Shown here in pieces: positions 56,792 through 64,000 of a DNA stretch of 64,000 bases. The position numbers and the translations under genes are program-made. A model generated the notes under the pieces. That model made no database searches and had not been told where the DNA came from. It saw only the letters and a list, made by a program, of their open reading frames with translations. Location of the stretch: the NCBI RefSeq assembly GCF_042852765.1, contig NZ_AP031414.1. One strand, 5' to 3'. The stretch's first letter is position 1. The number at the start of each line of letters is the position of its first letter. The stretch is from Schaedlerella glycyrrhizinilytica_A (GTDB lineage Bacteria > Bacillota > Clostridia > Lachnospirales > Lachnospiraceae).

Positions 56792-59287
56792 CTATTCCGG
56801 CTGTTTGGACGCAACCTCTACTTTTTCCAGTTTCCAGATATCCCTTACATATTCCTCGATCGTTCTGTCTGATGAGAACTTTCCGCAGCTTGCCGTGTTG
56901 AGCAGCGCCATTCTCGCCCATCTGTCTTTATCTCTGTATGCTTCCTCCACACGTCTCTGTGCATCTGCATAAGAACGGAAATCTTTCAGGATGAAATACA
57001 TATCCGGGCGGTCTGTACACTGTGTATTCAAAAGAGAATTATACAGATTTTTGTACATATTGTGGTCGCCGTTCGCATAAGTGCCATCCATCAACTGATC
57101 GATCACCCGTTTCAGTTCCCAGTCATTGAAATAAATATCCGTCGGATTATAGCCGCCGTTATTCTCATAATTGATGACTTCTTCCGAGCTCATTCCGAAG
57201 ATAAATGCGTTCTCCGCTCCGACTTCTTCCACGATCTCCACATTTGCTCCGTCCATTGTTCCGAGCGTCGGCGCTCCGTTCAGCATAAATTTCATGTTTC
57301 CGGTACCGGATGCCTCTTTCGACGCCGTGGAAATCTGTTCGCTGACATCTGCCGCCGCAAAGATCAGTTCCGCATTCGATACACGGTAGTCTTCGATAAA
57401 TACGACTTTCAGTTTTCCGTTGATACTTCTGTCATTGTTGACTACGTCTGCAACGGAATTGATCAGCTTGATCGTCTCTTTTGCACGCAGATACCCTGCC
57501 GCAGCCTTTGCGCCGAAGATAAATGTTCTCGGATAGAAAGACAATTCCGGATGCTCTTTGATCTGATTATACAGATACATCACATGCAGGATATTTAAAA
57601 ACTGACGTTTATACTCATGCAGACGTTTTACCTGCACGTCAAAGATCGAACGTGGATCCACATCGATTCCGTTATGTTCTTTGATATATTTTGCAAGCCG
57701 TACTTTATTCTGATATTTGATCTGCATAAATTCATCTCTTGATTTCGGATCGTCCGCCAGCGGTTTCAACTTGGACAGCTGCGACAGATCCGTGATCCAT
57801 CCGTTGCCGATCTTCTCCGTCACCCAGTTTGCAAGAAGCGGATTTCCGTGTGCAAGGAATCGTCTCTGTGTGATACCATTTGTTTTATTGTTGAATTTCT
57901 CCGGCATCATCTCATAAAAATCTTTTAACTGTTCATGCTTTAAGATCTCTGTGTGGAGCGCTGCAACGCCGTTTACGGAAAATCCGGCGATGATCGCCAT
58001 ATTGGCCATACGCACCTGACCGTCCCAGAGGATCGCCATCTTGCGCACTTTTTCCTCATTGCCCGGATATTTCGCACGCACCTCATTTACAAAGCGGCGG
58101 TCGATCTCCTGTACGATCTGATAAATACGCGGAAGCAGTCTGGAGAACAGATCGATCGGCCATTTTTCCAATGCCTCGGCCATGATCGTGTGGTTAGTAT
58201 ATGCGCACGTCTTCGTCGTTACATCCCATGCTTCTTCCCATGTCAGTCCCTCTTCGTCGATCAAAAGATGCATCAGTTCCGGAACCGCAACCGTCGGATG
58301 CGTATCGTTCATCTGGATCACAACTTTTTCATGCAGCTTGCGGATGTCTCCGTGCTCTTTTTTATAACGCTCGATCAATGCCTGCAAACTTGCGGAAATG
58401 AAGAAGTACTGCTGTTTCAGTCGCAGTTCTTTTCCCGCATAATGATTGTCGTTCGGATACAGTACCTCGACGATCGTCTTCGCAAGATTCTCCTGCTCAA
58501 CCGCTTTGTGATAATCTCCTCTGTCAAAAGAATCCAGCTGGAAGTCTGTGATCGCTTTCGCATCCCAGATACGCAGTGTGTTCACGACATGATTTCCATA
58601 TCCTACGATCGGCATATCATAAGGGATCGCAAGTACAGACTCAAAATCTTCCTGGATAAATTTGTCTCTTCCGGTCTCCGGATCTCTTTCAAACCGTACT
58701 TTTCCGCCGAAACGCACTTCTTTTGTATACTCGTCTCTGCGCAGTTCAAACGGATTGCCATCTTTAAGCCAGTTATCCGGTGTTTCCACCTGATAACCGT
58801 CTTTGATCTTCTGCTTGAACATGCCGTAGCGATACCGGATTCCGCATCCATACGCCGGATAGTTCAGTGTTGCCAGCGAATCCAGAAAGCATGCCGCCAG
58901 TCTTCCGAGACCGCCGTTTCCAAGAGCCGCATCCGGCTCCTGGTCTTCGATCACATTCAGATCCAGTCCCAATTCTTCCAGGGCTTCTTTTACACCGTCA
59001 TAAACTGTCAGGTTGATCAGGTTATTTCCAAGCGCACGCCCCATCAGAAACTCCATGGACATATAATAAACGGTCTTCGCATCACTTTTCTTGTAAGCTT
59101 CCTGTGTTGCCAGCCAGTCGTCGATGATCGCCTCTTTTACCGCGTAAGAAACAGCCTGAAACAACTGCTGCTGTGTCGCCTCGTCGATCGTCCGGCGGTA
59201 CAAAGTCTTCACATTTTCTTTGACCATCTCTTTGAATGTTTCTTTATCAAATTCTTTTCTAAGCTGAATATCGCTCTTTTCTGCCAT
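56792..59287 (-). CDS. glgP: Glycogen/starch phosphorylase
   Basis: An 831-residue GT35 phosphorylase of normal length that releases glucose-1-phosphate from alpha-glucans. Typical segments: TVYYMSMEFLMGRALGNNL, DAALGNGGLGRLAACFLDS, GYGIRYR-like GCGIRYRYGMFKQ, NGITQRRFLAHGNPLL, VKRLHEYKRQ, and the PLP lysine in EASGTGNMKFMLNG, with ALGTLDGANVEI-like GTMDGANVEI. ATG 59287 is chosen (MAEKSDIQL, with GAGGAGAGATAG upstream) rather than 59317, which lies inside ileS. It starts four bases after the ileS stop. Confidence 0.96.
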   Translation of the reverse strand: MAEKSDIQLRKEFDKETFKEMVKENVKTLYRRTIDEATQQQLFQAVSYAVKEAIIDDWLATQEAYKKSDAKTVYYMSMEFLMGRALGNNLINLTVYDGVKEALEELGLDLNVIEDQEPDAALGNGGLGRLAACFLDSLATLNYPAYGCGIRYRYGMFKQKIKDGYQVETPDNWLKDGNPFELRRDEYTKEVRFGGKVRFERDPETGRDKFIQEDFESVLAIPYDMPIVGYGNHVVNTLRIWDAKAITDFQLDSFDRGDYHKAVEQENLAKTIVEVLYPNDNHYAGKELRLKQQYFFISASLQALIERYKKEHGDIRKLHEKVVIQMNDTHPTVAVPELMHLLIDEEGLTWEEAWDVTTKTCAYTNHTIMAEALEKWPIDLFSRLLPRIYQIVQEIDRRFVNEVRAKYPGNEEKVRKMAILWDGQVRMANMAIIAGFSVNGVAALHTEILKHEQLKDFYEMMPEKFNNKTNGITQRRFLAHGNPLLANWVTEKIGNGWITDLSQLSKLKPLADDPKSRDEFMQIKYQNKVRLAKYIKEHNGIDVDPRSIFDVQVKRLHEYKRQFLNILHVMYLYNQIKEHPELSFYPRTFIFGAKAAAGYLRAKETIKLINSVADVVNNDRSINGKLKVVFIEDYRVSNAELIFAAADVSEQISTASKEASGTGNMKFMLNGAPTLGTMDGANVEIVEEVGAENAFIFGMSSEEVINYENNGGYNPTDIYFNDWELKRVIDQLMDGTYANGDHNMYKNLYNSLLNTQCTDRPDMYFILKDFRSYADAQRRVEEAYRDKDRWARMALLNTASCGKFSSDRTIEEYVRDIWKLEKVEVASKQPE

Positions 59288-59291
59288 ACTG

Positions 59292-62200
59292 CTATCTCTC
59301 CTCTTTTTGAACGCCAAGATTTACGGCTTCGCCATTGATCTTCCACTCTTTTACATATCCCGCCGGCTGCGCTTTTGTCACTGCAACTGCCAGAACTTCG
59401 TTTCCGATCTCTTCTCCGTGCTTTTCAAAAACAGACTCTGCTTTTTCACTACCCTCATAAGTTACCGTGATCTTATCCATCACTTCAAATCCTGCTTCTT
59501 TACGCATTGTCTGGATCTTGCTGACGATCTCACGCACAAATCCCTCTTCCAGAAGTTCTTCTGTCAGATTGGTATCCAGAACTACGGTGATTCCGTTGTC
59601 ATTTTCAGAAACGTAACCCGGGATCTGCGCGGTATCGATCAGAAGATCTTCTTTAAATAATGTGATCTCCTGTCCGTTTACATCCAGTTTCAGGGAACCG
59701 GTCTCATTGATCTCATCCATTGCCGCATTTCCGTCCAGCTGTTCCAATCCCTGACGGATTCCGCCCAGCATTTTTCCGTATTTCGGTCCGACCGTCTTAA
59801 GCTGTGGTTTGAAGCTGTAAGATGTAAAGTCGCGCACATCTTCTGTAAATTTCACATTCTTCACATTCAGCTCATCCGCAACGATCTCCTGATAGAACTC
59901 CGGCAGCTCGAATCCTGCTTTTACAAACATCTGACCGATCGGCTGACGGTTCTTGATATTTGATGTATTACGGCATGCACGTCCCATCACAACCAGTTTC
60001 AATACATGATCCATGTTCGCTTCCAGTTCCGCATCGATGAACTCTTCCTTGACTGTCGGGAAGTCACACAGATGGATGCTTTCCGGTGCGGATGCGTCAA
60101 TGCTTCCGACCAGATTCTGATAGATCTGCTCTGTCATGAACGGGATCATCGGAGCTGCCACTTTCGATACGGTCACAAGCGCTGTGTACAATGTCATATA
60201 TGCATTGATCTTATCCTGTTCCATTCCTTTTGCCCAGAAACGTTCGCGGCTTCTTCTGACATACCAGTTACTCATATCATCTACAAATTCCTGCAGCGCT
60301 CTTGCACTTTCCGGAATCCGATAATTTGCCAGATGATCGTCTACTGTTTTGATCAGTGTATTCAGTTTGGACAGAAGCCATTTATCCATAACACTGAGTT
60401 TATCATATTCCAATGTATATTTTGTCGCATCGAACTCATCGATATTGGCATACAACACGAAGAATGCATACGTGTTCCACAGAGTTCCCATGAATTTACG
60501 CTGTCCCTCTGTCACCGCTTTGCCGTGGAAACGGTTCGGCAGCCACGGCGCACTGTTTACATAGAAATACCAGCGGATCGCGTCGGCTCCGTAAGTCTGC
60601 AGCGCGTCAAACGGATCGACGGCATTTCCTTTGGACTTACTCATCTTCTGTCCGTTTTCATCCTGTACATGTCCGAGAACGATTACATTTTCGTAAGGCG
60701 CTTTGTTAAACAGCAATGTGGAGATCGCGAGCAGGGAATAGAACCATCCCCTCGTCTGATCCACCGCCTCGGAGATAAATTTCGCCGGGAACTGCTGTTC
60801 AAACAGGTCTTTATTTTCAAATGGATAGTGATGCTGTGCAAACGGCATAGAACCGCTGTCGAACCAGCAGTCGATCACTTCCGGTACGCGATGCATCGGT
60901 TTTCCGCATTTCGGACAACGGATCGTCACTTCATCGATATACGGGCGGTGAAGTTCGATATCATCCGGACAGTTATCAGACATCGATTTCAGTTCCTCAA
61001 TACTTCCGATCGAATGCATATGTCCGCACTCACATTCCCAGATATTGAGCGGTGTTCCCCAGTAACGGTTACGGCTGATTCCCCAATCCTGCACGTTTTC
61101 CAGCCAGTCGCCGAAACGGCCTTTTCCGATACTTTCCGGAATCCAGTTGATCGTATTGTTATTGGCGATCAGATCGTCTTTTACTTCTGTCATCTTGATA
61201 AACCAGGATTCGCGCGCATAATAGATCAGCGGTGTGTCACATCTCCAGCAGTGCGGATAACTATGTTCGAACTTCGGAGCATCAAACAACTGTCCTCTTG
61301 ATTCCAGATCTTTCAATACTTCCGGATCCGCTTTCTTTACAAATAATCCTGCAAACGGAGTGGATTCTGCCATATTTCCTTTTTCATCGACAAGCTGTAC
61401 GAACGGAAGATCATATTTTCTTCCTACATTTGCGTCGTCCTCACCAAATGCCGGCGCGATATGAACAACTCCGGTACCGTCTGTCAACGTAACATACTCG
61501 TCGCATACAACGTAAAATGCTTTTTTCTTCTGTTTTTCTGCAAGATCTGCCGCGCACTGATACAGTGGTTCGTACTCTTTGCCCTCCAGATCTGTTCCTT
61601 TGTACGTCTCCAGAACTTCGTATGCGCTCTTTTCTTCTCCGTCAGCAAGTTTGCCGAGAACGGTATCCAGAAGCGCACATGCCATATAATAAGTATAGCC
61701 GTCGGCAGCTTTCACCTTTGCATAATCTTCTTTCGGATTTACACAAAGCGCAAGGTTGGACGGAAGTGTCCATGGCGTTGTTGTCCATGCCAGGATATAC
61801 GCGTCTTCGTCTTTTACTTTAAATCTGACGATCGCGGAACGTTCTTTTACGTCTTTGTATCCCTGTGCCACTTCCTGTGCGGAAAGCGGAGTTCCGCAGC
61901 GCGGGCAGTACGGTACGATCTTAAAGCCTTTGTAGAGCAGACCTTTATCCCAGATCTGTTTTAATGCCCACCATTCGGACTCGATAAAGTTGTTGTCGTA
62001 TGTGACATACGGATTATCCATATCAGCCCAGAAACCTACGGTACTTGAGAAATCTTCCCACATTCCTTTGTATTTCCAGACGCTTTCTTTACATTTGTCA
62101 ATAAACGGCTCCAGACCATATTCTTCAATCTGATCTTTGCCGTCAAGACCGAGCAGCTTTTCCACTTCCAGCTCTACCGGAAGACCGTGGGTATCCCATC

Positions 62201-62450
62201 CTGCCTTTCTCGGAACCTGGTATCCTTTCATTGTGCGGTAACGCGGGATCATATCTTTGATCACTCGGGTCAGCACATGACCGATATGCGGTTTTCCATT
62301 TGCAGTCGGAGGTCCGTCATAAAATGTATACATCGGATTACCCTCCCGCTCTTTCATGCTTTTCTGGAAGATATCATGATCCGCCCAGAATTTTTCTACT
62401 TCTTTTTCACGCTCTACAAAATTCATGTCAGTAGATACTTTCTTGTACAT
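59292..62450 (-). CDS. ileS: Isoleucyl-tRNA synthetase, eukaryotic-like (IleS2-type)
   Basis: A 1052-residue class I synthetase charging tRNA-Ile. HIGH motif in DGPPTANGKPHIGHVLTR, KMSKS in ENGQKMSKSKGNAVDP, the editing domain (WTTTPWTLPSNLAL), zinc-type Cys pairs (CPRCGTP, CPKCGKPMHRVPEVIDCWFDSG), and anticodon-binding C-terminus. Size and the GWDTHGLPVELEVEK block resemble the IleS2 class, which is usually mupirocin tolerant; that property is known for the class, not shown here. Controlled by a T-box leader. AAAGGATGAAAAGAC precedes the ATG. Confidence 0.96.
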   Translation of the reverse strand: MYKKVSTDMNFVEREKEVEKFWADHDIFQKSMKEREGNPMYTFYDGPPTANGKPHIGHVLTRVIKDMIPRYRTMKGYQVPRKAGWDTHGLPVELEVEKLLGLDGKDQIEEYGLEPFIDKCKESVWKYKGMWEDFSSTVGFWADMDNPYVTYDNNFIESEWWALKQIWDKGLLYKGFKIVPYCPRCGTPLSAQEVAQGYKDVKERSAIVRFKVKDEDAYILAWTTTPWTLPSNLALCVNPKEDYAKVKAADGYTYYMACALLDTVLGKLADGEEKSAYEVLETYKGTDLEGKEYEPLYQCAADLAEKQKKKAFYVVCDEYVTLTDGTGVVHIAPAFGEDDANVGRKYDLPFVQLVDEKGNMAESTPFAGLFVKKADPEVLKDLESRGQLFDAPKFEHSYPHCWRCDTPLIYYARESWFIKMTEVKDDLIANNNTINWIPESIGKGRFGDWLENVQDWGISRNRYWGTPLNIWECECGHMHSIGSIEELKSMSDNCPDDIELHRPYIDEVTIRCPKCGKPMHRVPEVIDCWFDSGSMPFAQHHYPFENKDLFEQQFPAKFISEAVDQTRGWFYSLLAISTLLFNKAPYENVIVLGHVQDENGQKMSKSKGNAVDPFDALQTYGADAIRWYFYVNSAPWLPNRFHGKAVTEGQRKFMGTLWNTYAFFVLYANIDEFDATKYTLEYDKLSVMDKWLLSKLNTLIKTVDDHLANYRIPESARALQEFVDDMSNWYVRRSRERFWAKGMEQDKINAYMTLYTALVTVSKVAAPMIPFMTEQIYQNLVGSIDASAPESIHLCDFPTVKEEFIDAELEANMDHVLKLVVMGRACRNTSNIKNRQPIGQMFVKAGFELPEFYQEIVADELNVKNVKFTEDVRDFTSYSFKPQLKTVGPKYGKMLGGIRQGLEQLDGNAAMDEINETGSLKLDVNGQEITLFKEDLLIDTAQIPGYVSENDNGITVVLDTNLTEELLEEGFVREIVSKIQTMRKEAGFEVMDKITVTYEGSEKAESVFEKHGEEIGNEVLAVAVTKAQPAGYVKEWKINGEAVNLGVQKEER

Positions 62451-62881
62451 GTCTTTTCATCCTTTCTTCTTGATTCCTTTTTTGACGCATTTGTTGATTC
62501 ATTTGTGTTTCATTCATTGAAACAATCATGAGATTTTGCAAAAAGTGTATTTTTCTCTCCGAAACATGCTTCGGAAAAAACAAAAGACTTCCGTCCTGTA
62601 AACAGGACGAAAGTCTGAAACTTCGCTTATTACCACCTTTTACAACATACTCCGGCTTTCCGCCGTTTATATGCGTTCCGGTAACGGTGGAACTCCGTCG
62701 GCTCCTACTCCTTTTGTTTCGCCAGCCGCGACTCAGAAGTGATCTTCAGAAATACCTTACTCATACCGGACTCCCACCCTCTCCGGCTCGCTGGGACTTT
62801 CGATAAAACTTACTGTCTTCATCATAGTCTTTTTCAATCATTATCAGAAAATATTATACGAAACTTGCCATTATTAGTCAA
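62451..62881 (-). promoter_or_regulatory. Ile T-box leader and promoter of ileS
   Basis: Promoter TTGACT (62876-62881)/TATAAT (62853-62858), spacer 17. The leader (about 62845-62575) has Stem I features (GAGAGGGTGGGAGTCCGG), a specifier loop with ATC in CTGAAGATCACTTCTGAG, i.e. an Ile codon, the T-box bulge GGTGGTAATAAGCG (62624-62637), and a 13-bp terminator (62603-62615 with 62586-62598) followed by TTTTGTTTTTT. Uncharged tRNA-Ile would pair UGGU in the bulge and favour the antiterminator. The bulge departs from the usual GGUGGNACCGCG. Confidence 0.88.
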
Positions 62882-62969
62882 GAGGTGAATCTGCTCTTTT
62901 CCCTATACAGCCACACACACTTTGCTCACAAACATCCTATTCATTCAAATCGATCATTTTCCCAATTCT

Positions 62970-64000
62970 TCAATGATCTTCGTTACAGTTTCTTCCGACT
63001 CTCCGGCGTCTCTGTTTTCTCCTCTTATTCCGCTGATACCGGACATATACGATCCGACCTCCGACTGCAGCCGCAAGCACAGCAGCCGCAGATGCCCCGA
63101 TCAGCACCATTTTTTTCACCGGACGTTTCTCTTTCGCTTGTTCCCCTGTCACAGCAGTAATATTTTTATTGTCACTGTCAGAAACCTGTACGTCTTTCTC
63201 TTTCTGAAAATATACATCACTCAGCAGAACTTCCGTGCTTCCGACATTCTGCCCCTGTATCGTAAAAACCGCTGTTCCTTTCTCTCCCTTTACCTCGGTG
63301 ATCTCACATTTGACCTGCGAAGTATCTGCTCCATTCGGCAGCACGATGTATGCATCCTCACTTGTATACTTTGCGACTTCTTCCGGCTGCTCCAGTTTTG
63401 TAATCGGGACTTTGGAAAAGTTCTGAAATACATAATCCATCATTGCTCTTGTATCGGTATATGCATCCACGCCGTAATCATAAAGGATCACTGCCGCCAG
63501 TTCCATTTCTCCATTATCTGCCATCGTCACAAGCGTTGTCATCGCCTGATCTGTGTATCCGGTTTTCCCTCCAGTACAATATTCGTAATAGTACGCATTT
63601 TCCGACCAGAGCATCTTATGATTCTGCTGGAATACACGTTCTTCCTGCGTCAGATTCGTCACTCCGATCCGGTACTCCAATGTATCCATAATCTTCCGAA
63701 ACTGTTCTTTTTGATAAACTTCCGAAGCAATCAGCGCCATATCATGTGCGGTTGTATAATGCTGTTCGTCGTGAAGTCCATTCGGGTTCACCCAGTTTGA
63801 ACCAGTACATCCCAGCTCTTTCGCCCGTTCATTCATCCTTGCAATAAACGTACTGTAATCCCCGTTCATCCGGTTGATCCCGGTACTTTCGGCCACAGCA
63901 TAAGATACTTCGTTGGCCGAAGCAAGCAGAACCGCATACAGCGCGTCTTCCATACTGATTTCTTCTCCCGGTTTCATCCCGATATGCGCATCATCCCAGT
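62970..64000 (-). CDS. D-alanyl-D-alanine carboxypeptidase, DacA/DacF type (C-terminal part)
   Basis: The last 343 codons are present; the N-terminus, including the signal peptide and SxxK nucleophile motif, lies beyond the right edge. Visible: AHIGMKPGEEISMEDALYA, the SxN motif in ASANEV, and the KTG motif in GGKTGYTDQAM. A C-terminal domain follows, then a membrane segment (MVLIGASAAAVLAAAVGGRIVYV) and a very basic tail. It trims pentapeptides in peptidoglycan (penicillin-binding protein 5/6 class). The frame is open with no stop up to 64000. DacF-like proteins are common next to sporulation genes, but no subfamily is fixed here. Confidence 0.92.
   Translation of the reverse strand, partial: WDDAHIGMKPGEEISMEDALYAVLLASANEVSYAVAESTGINRMNGDYSTFIARMNERAKELGCTGSNWVNPNGLHDEQHYTTAHDMALIASEVYQKEQFRKIMDTLEYRIGVTNLTQEERVFQQNHKMLWSENAYYYEYCTGGKTGYTDQAMTTLVTMADNGEMELAAVILYDYGVDAYTDTRAMMDYVFQNFSKVPITKLEQPEEVAKYTSEDAYIVLPNGADTSQVKCEITEVKGEKGTAVFTIQGQNVGSTEVLLSDVYFQKEKDVQVSDSDNKNITAVTGEQAKEKRPVKKMVLIGASAAAVLAAAVGGRIVYVRYQRNKRRKQRRRRVGRNCNEDH

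Noticed and set aside
57953..59338. 461-codon open frame on the plus strand
   Set aside because: It is antisense to glgP and the ileS end, with no ribosome site and no family resemblance.
60006..61301. 431-codon open frame on the plus strand
   Set aside because: It is the antisense of ileS, has no ribosome site, and its composition mirrors the conserved synthetase codons.
1..64000. CRISPR array, tRNA or rRNA genes
   Set aside because: No regularly spaced direct repeats and no tRNA- or rRNA-like sequences were recognised while reading.

Overview
The window looks like chromosome of an anaerobic, spore-forming Firmicute, most likely Lachnospiraceae (Clostridia). The pointers are spoIID/spoIIQ-type genes with a SigF/SigG-like promoter, a BofA-family protein, a Tad pilus cluster of the clostridial type (DUF5702, DUF6382, Flp1 pilin), a reverse rubrerythrin beside a Fur/PerR regulator, an Ile T-box leader, strong AGGAGG ribosome sites and about 40-45 % GC. 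Family and genus are inference from gene content. Most genes lie on the minus strand. No rRNA, tRNA, CRISPR array, prophage or transposase was seen.

Layout. 1-990: start of rsmA, and tatD. 1133-3633: an ECF sigma factor followed by a membrane-anchored beta-propeller protein that is probably its anti-sigma factor. 3766-7602: FHA protein, YbhJ-like aconitase-family hydratase, and a sigma-70-like protein without region 4. 7874-8944: unknown membrane protein. 9158-17995: a composite transport locus. A two-component system (plus strand) is divergent from a propeller/solute-binding lipoprotein, two sugar-type ABC permeases, a HlyD-type adaptor and a MacB/FtsX-like membrane protein; no ATPase is encoded. 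18192-23911: TSCPD protein, secreted and anti-sigma-like proteins, a stand-alone murG lying between an ECF sigma gene and its likely DUF4367 partner, HIT protein, soluble histidine kinase, rhomboid. 23951-32410: Tad pilus operon with a good promoter and a structured leader. 32648-39102: BofA, dCMP deaminase, upp, a Sua5 to LMW-phosphatase fusion, CwlD-like amidase, GH18 protein, small unknown. 39607-43880: MecA-like adaptor, DUF1858 protein, a cluster of DnaA boxes, NlpC/P60 hydrolase, Fur and reverse rubrerythrin. 43955-53326: a glycan-use operon (solute-binding protein, two permeases, GH29 alpha-L-fucosidase, FGGY kinase interrupted by an in-frame amber codon, UlaG-like lactonase, propeller protein) facing a DeoR-type repressor. 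53350-64000: GIY-YIG protein, SpoIIQ-like and SpoIID proteins, membrane protein, glycogen phosphorylase, isoleucyl-tRNA synthetase with T-box, and a partial D-Ala-D-Ala carboxypeptidase.

The most unusual items are the ATPase-less composite transporter operon, the Sua5 fusion whose phosphatase domain has lost both catalytic residues, the amber codon in the kinase, three exact DnaA boxes in 72 bp far from any dnaA gene, a family of short dispersed repeats with core AGCGTCGGTGTACAAGGGG at five intergenic sites, and several long perfect or near-perfect hairpins that lack the U-tract of ordinary terminators.
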